Assembly: GCA_024509875.1 (NCBI GenBank)
Contig: JAMPIV010012156.1
Coordinates: 124,001-188,000 of the forward strand
Source: Oreohelix idahoensis
Taxonomy: Eukaryota > Mollusca > Gastropoda > Stylommatophora > Oreohelicidae
DNA: 64,000 nucleotides
Direction: 5' to 3'
Positions within the stretch are counted from its first letter, which is position 1. Each line of letters begins with the position of its first letter. Positions 36,012 through 46,852 of this stretch are shown in pieces. The translations under genes and the position numbers were made by a program. The notes under the pieces were generated by a model. That model was given only the letters and a program-made list of their open reading frames with translations. It made no database searches and was not told where the DNA came from.

Positions 36012-36369
36012 TTTAATAGATCCCAAGCTATAAGGCATAAAATTTAGTATTGAAAAATAGTAATACATTTTGCAAAATGTTGCAACATTATTTGTAATAA
36101 TGCAAAATTTAGGCAAGATATCAGAAATCCATTTTGAAAAACGTTAACAATGCAGTGAAAAGTGTCCATGCCGGATCTGATCCTGGTTGATGGATGAATG
36201 AATAAGCAAGTTATAAGAAAATTAGAAACACAAAATAAGCTTGTAAGATATTGTTGGTTTTCTTTATTAGGAAAGCACTGTTGCATAAGAAGATGCAATA
36301 TTTACTGTGAAGCGTAGTGGGGAGCTGAAGTTTGCATTCTTGAGCCAAGTGTGTCACAATGGCTGCTGT

Positions 36370-37085
36370 GAACCTGTGTTATTGTAGGATGTCTATGATT
36401 TTATCTATCCATCTGCCCCTTGGTCTTCCCAAGCTCTGAAACCAGATCTTCTGCTGGTGTAGGTGCGTAGTGGTAGTTTATTGGACTCCATTTTCATAAG
36501 ATGGCCAAACCACTTTATTTTGTCTCTAAATACTTGAGGCAGGGTGTAGTTCCTCCACTTTTTATGACTTAATCATTTCCCATTCAGTCTCTCCTGGTAA
36601 CATTGATGGCTTTTCTTAACTATCTCATCTCACAGGATGTGATTTTCCTCTCTCATGCTTGAGTCAGGGACCATCTGATAGCAAAAAGTTGGTAAGAAAA
36701 TACTGTTTATCAGCTGTCATTTAGTTTCCATACTGATGTTCTGATGTTGAGTAGTCATGACACTTGGTAAGTCACTGCACTGGCTTTTTTACATTTAGTT
36801 TCTGTTCTGATGTTGAGTTGTGATGACAGTTGGTAAGTCACTGCACTGGCTTTTTGACATTTAGTTTCTGTTCTGATGTTGAGTTGTGATGACAGTTGGT
36901 ATGTCACTGCACTGGCTTTCTGACATTTGTTTCAATCTTTCTATCAAGTATTCCCTTTTCAGTAAAAATGTTTCCTAGGTATTTGAACTCTGGAACCTTC
37001 TTAAGCCTGATGTCCTTGATAAATATGTTAAGTCTGCTGATCTTCATAGTTTGTCTTTGATGTGTTGAACTTCAAGAACAATCCT
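36370..37085 (-). mobile_element. LINE-D reverse-transcriptase fragment with internal 66-bp repeats
   Basis: Minus-strand translation in shifting frames gives VPEFKYLGNIFTEKG-like and FGHLMKMESNKLPLR segments, a LINE thumb/C-terminal region different from LINE-C. About three copies of a 66-bp unit (36736-36935; TTGATGACAGTTGGTAAGTC type) have expanded within the coding part. The copy is a decayed pseudo-element. Confidence 0.6.
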
Positions 37086-37149
37086 CAAAGTAAAAATACA
37101 CATTGTTAGAATACGTTCTGACAATTGGTTTTGATACATTTAGATTTAT

Positions 37150-37322
37150 CATCATTGCCTTTCTGCTATCTGTGGAACATAGACCTTCAACAAACACACT
37201 TCAAACCTTCGTATCCTGTGCCATCCGTTCGAGGTTTGTCCATTTCTTCTGTATCCCTTCCATGTCTGGCTTGAATCCCCTTGCCCCTTTTCTTTGGTCT
37301 CCCCTGTTTCTCTAACCCTCTG
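37150..37322 (-). mobile_element. LINE C-terminal tail fragment
   Basis: GGAACATAGACCTTCAACAAAC, GCCATCCGTTCGAGGTTTG and CCCTTCCATGTCTGGC on the + strand match, inverted, the LINE tails at 8640 and 24225. Confidence 0.5.
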
Positions 37323-37323
37323 G

Positions 37324-37806
37324 ATGAGGTCGGAGTGGCTAAGGGGTATGGTACCCACCTCAAATTCTAAAGGTACTCTGTTTGATTCCCAGTGGAGGGA
37401 GGGGATATAATTTATGGTAATTTTTTTTCCCAGAACCAATGGTCCTAATGATGTCATACTTCCCCCTGGTCTCCTGGGTAGTGAGATCTGATACCTAGTC
37501 ATCTTGGATAAGGGCGAAAAAATAGGAGGTCCTGTGTGTAAGTTGCGCATTTTAAAAATCCTACGGTAGTTGGAAATCGTAAATAGTAGGCTGTAAGGCC
37601 GCTGCCCTGGCCAAATTAAAAAATTAGAAACCTACCCACCACAAAAATATTTATAGAATGTGTGATTCCTATATACACATATTGGGATTCTCGCTGGTGC
37701 TACAGAGTTCGTGCACTGTGCTGAGATCCTCCTTGTGTGATCTAAGGAAGGAGATTGGAGCACTGATGGAGTTATTCATGTGCAATGAAGATAGTCCTTC
37801 AAAAAC
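37324..37806 (+). mobile_element. tRNA-related SINE, family B, full-length
   Basis: Head GGTCGGAGTGGCTAAGGGG and TGTTTGATTCCC; body CAGAACCAATGGTCCTAATG, GGATAAGGGCGAAAAAATAG and TGATCTAAGGAAGGAG; 3' end GAAGATAGTCCTTCAAAAACC. It lies in the host intron shortly before the terminal exon. Confidence 0.85.
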
Positions 37807-38081
37807 CAAACTAAACCCTCTGGATTTTAGAACAGGTATTGCCTTTTGATGCTCTCCACTGATTTCCTTAGTGTATGTCCTGTTTATTGCCAGACCTTCT
37901 CCTTACAACCTGTTCCACTGGTATTGTCTGGTTCTTTTAATCAGTTCCACACTATTGACATTGTCTTACAATTTCTGTTCTTCTATTTTGTGTTCATGAG
38001 ATTCTAAATTATCTGAAAAATAGAATATTCCTAATTTTAATATTTGTTAAAAAAATTTAAACAATTTTTTTTTTAAACCAG
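37807..38081. other. Intron end with splice acceptor
   Basis: The last bases of the intron are a T-rich tract (T10 at about 38065-38074) ending AAACCAG at 38075-38081, a credible acceptor for the following exon. Confidence 0.6.
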
Positions 38082-39757
38082 AATAAAAAAACAAGTCACC
38101 ATCACATGAATCATCTTCAGTAACTGGCCAGAATTTGTTGTCATCTTCATCATCATCTTCATCACCGGCGTTCTCACCATCTATTACATCTGATCACAGA
38201 TTTTCAAATGACAATTTTTTTCATGACAGTGTAGTACTTCCTCATCAGATTGGCACAGATGCTCATCACATTATCAGGTCAAGCCTGGATGCAACTAGAG
38301 TACAGACTATTGATAATAGTTTTAGTGCTCTTAAAGATGATCTTGACAAGGGAAAAGGAATGCTTGAGCGTTTAGACATAATAAAAAGTGGACTCCTGGA
38401 TCCTTACAGTAAACCTGGACTGTCAGATTCTAAGTCGCGGAAAATGGACAACAGTAATTCACAAAACCGCTCTAAATCATCATTATTTTCTTCATTATCT
38501 ACTGCTGCCTCAACAGCATCACGTTCATCATCTAGACCACCATCTCGCCAGTCAACCAAATCCAGTAGCCACACCTACCCTTCAGCATCACCATCCTCCT
38601 CCTCTTCCAGAACTAACTCTACTGCTACCACTAGCATTAATAATCTTAATGGTGGCAGCGGTAGCAGCATAAACAGTTCTATGTTCCACGTAGCCCCTTC
38701 TGCCAGTCTTGCTGCTGCCCATATGGAGTTGAATGCAGCTGCAGCCAACATACTTACCTACCAGCACATGTATGGCATGCAGGACCCTTACATGATGAAA
38801 ACTTTAATGAGCAATCCTTTGTATTTACAAAGAATGATGGAGTTTCAGAAACATGCAATGGATCCCATAATGCTTCGACAGCTTGAGATGTTTGAAGCTG
38901 CAGCTGCCGCAAAGAAGAGTAAAAATAGCCAGGAGCATTACGCAGCTATGAATGCCCAGTCCATTCTATGGCAAGCCCATGCAGCATCCATCCTCCAACA
39001 CCAACAGATGCAACAGATTCAGCAGCTACAGCTGCACCATCAACAACAGCAGCTTCAACAGCAAGCAGCTGTGGCAAGGGAACGAGAAACCAGGGAGACA
39101 ATTGCAACAATCTTGGCCAGCAAGAGCAACAATTTGAGCAACCATGCAATCAAATCCACTGGCAGCATTTCTACAGGGCAGTCAGCAAAATCCCTTATGG
39201 CAACTGCAACTTCTTCCTCATTATCATCATTTTCACCACTGTTGTCCTCTAAGCGGCCATGCCCAGTGATTACCACTTCTTCCACAGATATTTATTCTAG
39301 AGATGTTCCCAGTCTTGAAAAGAAACCTCGACCTAGCCACCAGGCTTCTAGTCATACTCGTATTTCCAACCACACCGACAACTTTTCATCCTCATCTTCC
39401 AATACCACTTCAACATCCTCATTCAGGTATGCTCAGATGTCCAGCAAGCCTGCCAGCAGTAGCACCAGCAGCAATGTAAAGCCACGCATCAGCAGCAGCA
39501 CATCAAGTTCTCAGTCAAAGCAACAGTTCATTGATCTACCAACTGCCCTTCATCTGTCGGCAACAGCCACACCCCAACTGTGGGGATTTCCATCCTTGCT
39601 GCAACAACCCAATGTGGATTTGGCCCATATTTCTCGGTTCTTTGAGCAACCAAGTGAAATTCCATCATCATCACTGTCCCTTGGTCATGCAGGATTGGAA
39701 GCTACAGGTGCTGAAGTACTGGACCTTAGTGTGAAGCCAAAAGCTGGCAAAACATGA
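38082..39757 (+). CDS. Terminal exon of the Ser/Gln-rich host protein, ending LDLSVKP
   Basis: I do not recognise the gene. From 38135 the frame is open for 540 codons to a TGA at 39755-39757. Features in order: a Ser-rich start, a charged segment (DDLDKGKGMLERLDIIK), long Ser/Thr/Pro tracts, an Ala/Met-rich predicted helical part (AAAANILTYQHMYGMQDPYM; LRQLEMFEAAAAAKKSK), a Gln/His tract (LQLHHQQQQLQQQ), more Ser runs, and the C-terminal EVLDLSVKPK. LDLS-type motifs are used by many nuclear regulators to bind CtBP corepressors, so a nuclear corepressor-linked role is plausible but unproven. With the acceptor at 38081 the frame would need one extra base in the A7 run at 38085-38091, or a different acceptor or unseen exon. 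The large single exon is typical of disordered regulatory proteins. Confidence 0.8.
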
Positions 39758-39774
39758 GCAGTGGCCACATACAA

Positions 39775-39819
<45 letters not shown>

Positions 39820-40190
39820 TATACTAACAAACTGGGTTGTTGGACTAAACGAACACCCAGCCAAGCTTTATAATAAATCATCAATTATGTTTTACAGGTG
39901 TGATGGATCAGCTGCATTTTGTTACCGCAGTCTGCGGTTTATTTATTTTTATTTAGAGCTGTTCATTTATGGACTTCTGCTACAGTGTTTGGGTAGGTGG
40001 ATAATGTATCAAAGGATAAACCAGCAGGTGAGCCAGTTGTACTACTGGATGAATCAGCAATTGGGTCAAACACCAGTAGTGGAGAAGTTGGCATTTGGTA
40101 CATCAGTATTTTAAGAAAATCAGACTACTGGACAAAAATAATCCAGTACAGAAATATCATTACCTGCAGATTTATATCCCTCTTTATCTT
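39758..40190 (+). other. Probable 3' UTR with (AC)n(AT)n and a polyadenylation signal
   Basis: An ACACAC run then an AT run lies at about 39776-39820. AATAAA at 39872-39877 could end the transcript. No further coding exon is seen. Confidence 0.5.
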
Positions 40191-40202
40191 GAACTTGGTT
40201 AG

Positions 40203-40502
40203 GGACCTAAGATGCGTCAACAGTGAGAAATGCAGTTAGCGACCCATAGCTAGACTGCTTGCGTCAGGGTCAGCGAACCAGAGCTGACCAAGACCCTACT
40301 CCACCTCCAAGTGGTAGTCCTGGAAACAGGCTGCATCACTGCAGTCTGGCGGAGTGAGTAGGGATTGAAGAGGGAAGGCTAACCCGGTCCCAAAAATGCT
40401 GTGCTGAAGTCAGATGTGTTGGCCGAAAGGCGCAAATATCGCTGCTTCGCTGTGAACGGACACAACGCAACCAACGTCCTTTTCAGGATGAATGAAGAAG
40501 AA
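40203..40502 (+). mobile_element. SINE family D, 12-bp target duplication
   Basis: Starts GGACCTAAGATGCGTCAAC, carries CCAGAGCTGACCAAGACCC, and ends GTCCTTTTCAGGATGAATGA then GAAGAAG. GAACTTGGTTAG flanks it at 40191-40202 and 40503-40514, a perfect duplication. It lies just downstream of the host gene. Confidence 0.88.
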
Positions 40503-40613
40503 GAACTTGGTTAGAAACCAGATTTAAAAATGTACCTTCAAAGACTTGGTTACTGTTTCTTTGTTCTTTATTTGTAAAACATGATTTGTAAAAAATGCCT
40601 GGTTGCTCTACTA

Positions 40614-42802
40614 TAGTCCGTTCACCAATTGATGTTCAACTTTAAAATTTTTTTCTAAAAAACTACCTGATGTAATGAATTCATATTTTGCATGTAGTCT
40701 TATATTATCCATGACGTTACAAATATGTTGTTGTGAAGTCAATATCAATTCTGCATTCTTCAAAACCGTAAATTCCTTTGATCTTTTCCGAATCTTACAA
40801 GAAGCACGGCTTAACAATTAAATTTTACAGTATACTACGTCATAAATGTCAAAAGTAGGATCAGAGGCGTATCCATATCTGCTCACCGCTTAGGAAACAG
40901 CTATAAGTAGTGATACATTTAAATCTGAAACGTGGGGGTAAAAAACTGTATTCAAAACTATATTGTATACGACACGGTAAATTTTACATGTATACCTGCA
41001 CTATTTCTTCATGTTTTGAAGGAGCATAATTACATTGTTTTATGTTTTTGATATCTCATTTAAGTTACATTTATCTCAGTCTGACGATTCCATTAGATTA
41101 ACAACTGTTAATGGCTGGATAAACTGTAATCCATCATGTTGCCAGTATTCTTCTTCTTCACGGAGCACATGATCTACACATTTCTTCCAGAATTGAAAAT
41201 CTGTCTTTTTAGGGTATCATGTGTAAGAACTTTCACGTCGCTCATTTTAAATGTGGTGTTCTGTGCTGTAACCTGTCCTTTGATTTTAGCCCAAAGTAAC
41301 TCTATTGGGTTAAGATGCGAATGATAAGGTGGTAGTCGAAGAGAGGTGTGGCCATATGATTCAATTATTTTGTCAACGCAATACACCATAGTCTTCTTAG
41401 TCTGTTTCACAAGCTGTAACAATTCAGGTTTCAAATAGGTATTGTCGACATTGACATTTTCATTTCGTAGCCAAGTTCTTATTGCATCTTTTGTGCTTGA
41501 GGAAGTTGGTACTTTGTCTTCCTGAGCTACAACATTGTGATAGGATGCATTGTCCATTACAATACATGATGGTCTGTCAAGAATGGGGAGAAGAGTTGTT
41601 TCTATCCAAGAACGAAAAATATGTCCATTCATTTCAGTGTGGTAGTCCCTACCATCTGTTGAAATTGCCTGGAACATTAGTTCTGCGTCATGGACAATTC
41701 CATTTTCACTGTTGCCAGCATGCGCAATTATAATTCGTTGTCCTTTGCTACTGGGAATTGTCCTTTTATGAACACTGTCAGAAGATTGCCATTCTTTCTC
41801 ATTTGTATGGTGCGAATTAACCCATGTTTCATCTAAATATACTATATCATATCCGTCCATCCTTCGTGCTCGTATCTGTCTAAGGAATTTGCTTCGGGCA
41901 GCAATTAAGTGTGGTTTTTCACATAATACATTCCTGCCTCCAATAAATTTGCGAAACGTAAAACCAACGGACCTTAGAACTTTCAAAAGAGTTGTTTTTG
42001 AGATATCAATATCACAATCCTTTAGCAGCTTCACTTTCAGTTTGCGGAGAGTGACAAGTTCATTTAACGAAAACATTTTTAAAATCTCACGTCGAATAAC
42101 TTCTTCATCGAAGTTGTCAACTTTTTTTTTCCTTCCTTGCCTGACATTTTTAGACTCAACATCATGTTGTATCCATCGACAAAAAGAAACTCTGTTAATA
42201 CCAAGCGCAACCTGTGTTCTTCTATCAGGTCTATTGATGTCGTGATATAAACTCCCCTTTTTAGCCTCCCTGCAGAAGTGTCTGTACAGCATTACAGTAA
42301 CCTTCTTCATAGTTATAAATTTGCACTTCAAACTCATAATGAATGTAATATTATTCTATATGTTCAGAAAAAAAATATGTTTCAATATAATACAATGCAG
42401 CTATAACTTTACAATAATTTCACAATACGCCACTGACTTTACAATGGTACAGATTTGCACTAATGATGTCGCACTATTTCAGCTTTCAACAGCAGACACC
42501 TGCGGTGCACGAAATGTCATGATTTCGTCTTAAAATATATTTTTTTCTATTAAAAAACCATTTATTGCCCGTGCAAAACAACTATACTGCTGACATGCTA
42601 CATTTTAATACCGGTAGGGGAGTGTGATTTTAATATAACCTGATGAATAGATATCTCAATCTAGATACATTTTCTGGAGGCAAAAAATGTTTTCATAACG
42701 TCATGAACAATATAATACTACATGCAAAATATAAATTCATTACATCAGGTAGTTTGTTTGAAAACAAATTTCAAAGTTGAACATCAATTGGTGAACGGAC
42801 TA
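40614..42802 (-). mobile_element. Tc1/mariner-superfamily transposon, 2.19 kb, near-complete
   Basis: Inverted terminal repeats of about 105 bp start TAGTCCGTTCACCAATTG and match with a handful of differences (40614-40718 against 42699-42802). A TA lies on each side (40612-40613 and 42803-42804), the target duplication of this superfamily. A single transposase gene fills the middle on the minus strand. The inner part of the repeats includes ACTACCTGATGTAATGAATT. Confidence 0.88.
41174..42337 (-). CDS. IS630/Tc1/mariner-type DDE transposase, DD83E, C-terminus shifted
   Basis: 387 codons from ATG at 42337. Residues ~15-60 (REAKKGSLYHDIN..VSFCRWIQHD) and ~88-130 (SLNELVTLRKLKVKLL..VLRSVGFTFRK) look like two helix-turn-helix DNA-binding units. 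The catalytic core has D169 in YLDETWVN, D262 in IVMDNASYH, and E346 in HLNPIELLWAKIKG. By my count 92 residues separate the two Asp and 83 separate the second Asp from Glu, far from the DD34D/E of classic mariner/Tc1. The last seven residues appear out of frame: the next frame continues with WKKCVDHVLREEEEYWQHDG-like sequence to a stop near the left end repeat. A one-base change at the T5 run 41206-41210 would explain this. Expected role: cut-and-paste excision and insertion at TA. Confidence 0.88.
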   Translation of the reverse strand: MSLKCKFITMKKVTVMLYRHFCREAKKGSLYHDINRPDRRTQVALGINRVSFCRWIQHDVESKNVRQGRKKKVDNFDEEVIRREILKMFSLNELVTLRKLKVKLLKDCDIDISKTTLLKVLRSVGFTFRKFIGGRNVLCEKPHLIAARSKFLRQIRARRMDGYDIVYLDETWVNSHHTNEKEWQSSDSVHKRTIPSSKGQRIIIAHAGNSENGIVHDAELMFQAISTDGRDYHTEMNGHIFRSWIETTLLPILDRPSCIVMDNASYHNVVAQEDKVPTSSSTKDAIRTWLRNENVNVDNTYLKPELLQLVKQTKKTMVYCVDKIIESYGHTSLRLPPYHSHLNPIELLWAKIKGQVTAQNTTFKMSDVKVLTHDTLKRQIFNSGRNV

Positions 42803-43529
42803 TAGTTACGCTACTGAGCATGTCTTGTCCTGGACACATACTTTTCATAATCTCATTTCCATTGTCTTTATATCAAACCCCAGGTCTTCAAGTATTAAAT
42901 AGCTTTCCTCTTAACCTCTTTCCTAAAATGCTCCGTGGGAAAGATTATGGGTCTTCTGTGAGAATTTATTGTCCGATCCAAGTTTCTTCATTTACTGGTG
43001 TGGGCCATATTGCTGTGAAAAAATCCACCTCGGGCCTCAAGTGTAAGTTTGTGGTGGTATTTTATTAAGATGCGATTAATTAATTAAATTTAAAAAATGA
43101 CATATGTTGTTGTGTTGTTGATTTTAGGACCTTACACAAACCACTGAATTTTGATTTGTGCATGGGATACCCAGTTCAACCCCATATTGGTTATAATTTG
43201 GGTATATAGTATTCCTTTTTCCATATAATACCTTACGTTTGTTGTTTTTCCAGACTGTGAATTCTCTGGTGTTTGGTGTGGCGTTTTCTAAGATCTGTTG
43301 GTGTATCTCTTCCCTGTTTTTGAGTATATCTCCCTTTACCTTGTTGAGCCTTATGATGTTTGGGCTCTGATTTATTGTATGCCACCTTTATTTATTACCC
43401 TTGATATTAACTCTTGTATTTATATTTGGAATGCACTGCTTACTAATGTTTTGAAATTTATCTTACTCTTGTAGTGAATATTTTATTTAAGTATTTTGTT
43501 TCACTTTAAACTTTCTCCTTTGCTCTGGT
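42803..43529. other. No gene recognised
   Basis: AT-rich DNA between the DNA transposon and the LINE-F remnant, with no recognisable features. Confidence 0.55.
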
Positions 43530-44140
43530 ACTTATTTGTTAATTTTTGTTTTGCTAATATAAAATTTTATTATGTTTTGTAGTTCCCTGTGTAGATCAAC
43601 TTTTAGCACATTTTCTAGTGATAGTGAGTGTTGTGCTTTCAAATATTCTTTAAGTGGTTTTCTTTGCTGTTCATGTTTCTTGCATGTTAGCACATAATGA
43701 GCTATGGTATTTCTCGCAAGACATGCTTCACAGTGGGGTTCCTCTATCATAAAATATCATATTCCTAGTTGTAGTCTAATAAGCTTTTTATTGCATGGAA
43801 TTTTTTGTTCTCTATTTATCTGACATGTTCGTGTTGGATCTTTCAGCACCTTAGAAGCATGTTTCCAATCTTCTGTCCATTCCGTTGCTATTAGACTTTT
43901 TATTATGCTTTTGATCTCTGTTGAGCCCAGACCTGTGTTTATGTGGTTAAGGCTGCTTCTTCCTGTTTTAGCTTCCTTTAAGCTACCATTAGTTATTTGA
44001 TCTATATATTCCTTGGCTGTGTTTTTTATACAGCTTTTTTTTCTACCTTTTTTATTGATTATTTCTGCTAAATGCAGATCAATATCTAGTTTCTTGAGCT
44101 CCTATGGTGGTGTATTTGCTACTATAGTTTATTGCATTAG
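43530..44140 (-). mobile_element. LINE-F 3' part (left of the Gypsy insertion)
   Basis: The minus strand reads, with frameshifts near 44100 and a stop near 43752, LDIDLHLAEIINKKGRKK, AKEYIDQITNGSLKEAKTGR, NREQKIPCNKKLIRLQLG, then EEPHCEACLARNTIAHYVL and TCKKHEQQRKPLKEYL. The Cys/His pattern CEAC..H....C resembles the zinc-knuckle-like tail that follows RNase H in many LINEs. The remaining upstream part lies beyond the Gypsy element at 53920-54194. Confidence 0.65.
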
Positions 44141-45475
44141 TGTAACGTACTGTTTATGCGTGATGTGGAAGCTGGCAGAGTGAACGTGTCGTTTATCACC
44201 TGGACTGTGTAATGTTGCGGTGTTGATGTAGGTCACCAGAAATGTAACGGCCACCAGCGTGAGGCACTGCCAGGGGTACTATGATCACTCACACAAAACA
44301 GCGTACATGTTGTAGATGTGTGGTACTGGTATTATGATGTGCTGAGTGTGGGTGTAGACGAGAACACGAATGCTTGAAGCTCTTAATAAAGTCAATAATG
44401 CACCCGTACACTCACATGCAGTAGTCAATGATGGATTGAAGACTGATGGCACATTTCAAACATTTATTTACGAAACTGACAGTAGCATCAACAGGACAGT
44501 CAAATCGACAAGATCAAGGACTTCACATAAATAATGAATGACTGTTAAATGTCTGGTAATCAAAGGCTTGCATCATACATCAACTAGGACATACCCAAAC
44601 ATCATCTGTCCTAATGTTACAGTTTATAATGTAGCTTCCGTACCATTGACTCAGCGCGTCAGGTACTTAATTAGCTCTGTCGTCCAACAAACGAGCTCCT
44701 AAATTGCGTAGCAATAATACTTAAGGCTGTTATTCAACTGGCATAGCCCGCCAGATATATTTCCTCTTGCTGAAAAATATTGGCCGTAATACAGGGCCTC
44801 AATATGTAGACAGCTGTGTATCCTTTGTTAGCAGGCACGATCAAACCATGCTAAACATATATACCGCCAACCTGCGGCGTCCACAATAATTTATCATCAT
44901 CATTAGGCTTCTGTTCAATTGAAAACACATAGTCTCATTTGGCTAGAACAAGAAGCAAAGAAGGAATTCTGTCTCTCAAGATCTGTGAGCTTCACTCGCA
45001 GATAGGTAACTTCAAATGTTCTGCAACCAAAGGCATATTAATAAGAATGTCATTTACCTTTTACAGAATCTTCCGGATACACACTTAATAAATGTCGTCA
45101 CTCTTGACGAACAAAGAATCACTGGGGAAAACATTGACATTTCAGTCATATCGAAAACTTTCCAATCCCCATGATGATATAGAGAAAATCACAACGGACA
45201 TCATGTCCGACAGCCCAAAAAAAACACAACCTCCCTGACGGAAGTTCCCTCAGTTCACGCCCAGAACTTGCGCATGCCTAGACAGCATAAAACTGAGCAT
45301 CGTTAAGACAGATCAACGACAATAATTGAAAGAAAGAGAAGATAACCCTTAAACAACCTGTCATAGAAGTTAATACCCAATTATCCAACTTTGACCAACA
45401 AAGTTTTACAACAAAAGTATTAAATAGATTTACCTATTATGACTCCGTCAAAAACGACAGCAACAGACTACCGCA
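44141..45475 (-). repeat. 3' LTR of the Gypsy element (left copy, complete)
   Basis: Read on the minus strand it starts TGCGGTAG, right after a G6 purine tract (CCCCCC at 45476-45481 on the + strand), and ends CGTTACA. So it has the canonical TG..CA ends and is about 1335 bp. Bases 44141-45441 match the right LTR; 45442-45475 have no counterpart there. Confidence 0.85.
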
Positions 45476-46258
45476 CCCCCCGTATAAAAAAAAATGACCC
45501 CTTTTTTTTTTAAATACATCAATGAGCAAGATACCACAAGCTCATGACACATGAATAATGCGCCAATGAAAGAATCAACCTAATGTCAGGTTGAATCGAC
45601 GCACACATAGAGCGTCCGGAGAGAATCAAATCATCTCACCAAATAATAGAAAATATATTCGGGAAGGTACCATCAAAGAAACCTCAGTTGCTGGCGATAC
45701 TAACAAAAATTACATAACTATCAAACAATTATGCAATACTATAATCATAGCAATGACAAATGACAATCTATCTCAAGAAGTCATATCAATATACAAATTA
45801 CAATGTTATACCATTAATATATGTAATGGATGGACATGACCAAATTTGTTAAATTCCTTACACATTATCTAACAATAGAAGTATATTATATACAAATAAG
45901 TGCTGCGATCTCTCGAACAAATGTAAGGTATGGCATCATCATGGTTCTCACAAGCGCTCCGTACTTGGTACTAGTTTGCACTGAGAACAATATAAATGAC
46001 ACAATTAGTAACATGCTATAATGCACTATAGTCATTACAAAATTATTTAAGTATTATATGTGGCCATTTTAACATTTTTCCTTTTCTTATTTTTTTGACC
46101 TTTATTTTATGTTAACCTTAACCTTCCACATTACATCAAAGATAGTAATAGAGAAAGAAAACAATCAATTTACTAATCTAAGGTGAAACAAATGTGTTAA
46201 TGTATATTATGAACAGACATGAGTCTGGAAATGTATCATGAAATCTAGGACACAAGAC
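45476..46258 (-). other. Gypsy element 3' untranslated region and polypurine tract
   Basis: About 780 bp between the RNase H stop and the 3' LTR. The C6 run at 45476-45481 (GGGGGG on the coding strand) touches the LTR and is the likely primer for plus-strand DNA synthesis. No further gene such as an envelope is seen here. Confidence 0.7.
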
Positions 46259-46852
46259 TTAAGTGGAATCATGTGGGCATCTAGACAGTATGTCCGCCAT
46301 CACATTATCCGAACCACGGATAGCCCGCACCGTGAAATGAAAAGGTTGAAGAGCAATAGCATATCGAGTAGATCTCGAGCTCTTCAAATCCTTGTTCTGC
46401 ATAGCTGTAAGAGCTTTTTGGTCGGTTTCCATAATGAAATGCGCGCCTAGAAGGAATCTTTGTAGCTTAAGAATGGCCCAGACCATAGCTAACAATTCAC
46501 GGTCTAAAACCGAATAGTTCCTTTCTGCCGCATTCAATTTCCTAGAGATATACATCACAGGATGCAGAGTTCCTGAATACTCCTGCATAAGTGCCGCCCC
46601 GATCCCAGTGGAAGAGGCATCACTACGAAGGACAAAAGTCTTATCAATCGATGGTAGTCGTAAGATAGGAGGAGATGAGAACAAATTCTTAATCTGATCC
46701 AATGAAGATTGGCATTCTTGGGACCATCGCACCATATTAGGAGAACCTTTTTTCAATAAAGTTGAAAGAGGTGCCATAATGGAGGACAGATTCTTAATGA
46801 ATCTTCCGTAGAATTGTATTAATCCCAAGAGACTACGCACTTGCTTTTTTTG
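46259..46852 (-). CDS. Gypsy RNase H domain (after a frame break)
   Basis: Begins in the RT connection (RSLLGLIQFYGRFI), a Ty3/Gypsy hallmark, and carries the RNase H motif LRSDASSTGIGAALMQ with catalytic Asp. YSVLDRELLAMVWAI supplies the catalytic Glu region, and TDQKALTAM plus GSDNVMADILSR supply later Asp residues. It degrades the RNA strand of the RNA:DNA hybrid during reverse transcription. It is one base out of frame with the upstream RT at the T7 run 46845-46851. The stop at 46259 ends pol. Confidence 0.9.
   Translation of the reverse strand, partial: QKKQVRSLLGLIQFYGRFIKNLSSIMAPLSTLLKKGSPNMVRWSQECQSSLDQIKNLFSSPPILRLPSIDKTFVLRSDASSTGIGAALMQEYSGTLHPVMYISRKLNAAERNYSVLDRELLAMVWAILKLQRFLLGAHFIMETDQKALTAMQNKDLKSSRSTRYAIALQPFHFTVRAIRGSDNVMADILSRCPHDST

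Noticed and set aside
45442..45481. Initial placement of the LTR boundary at 45441 from the LTR alignment
   Set aside because: That gives no TG end and no adjacent purine tract; extending to 45475 gives TG..CA ends next to G6, so the right LTR is the clipped one.
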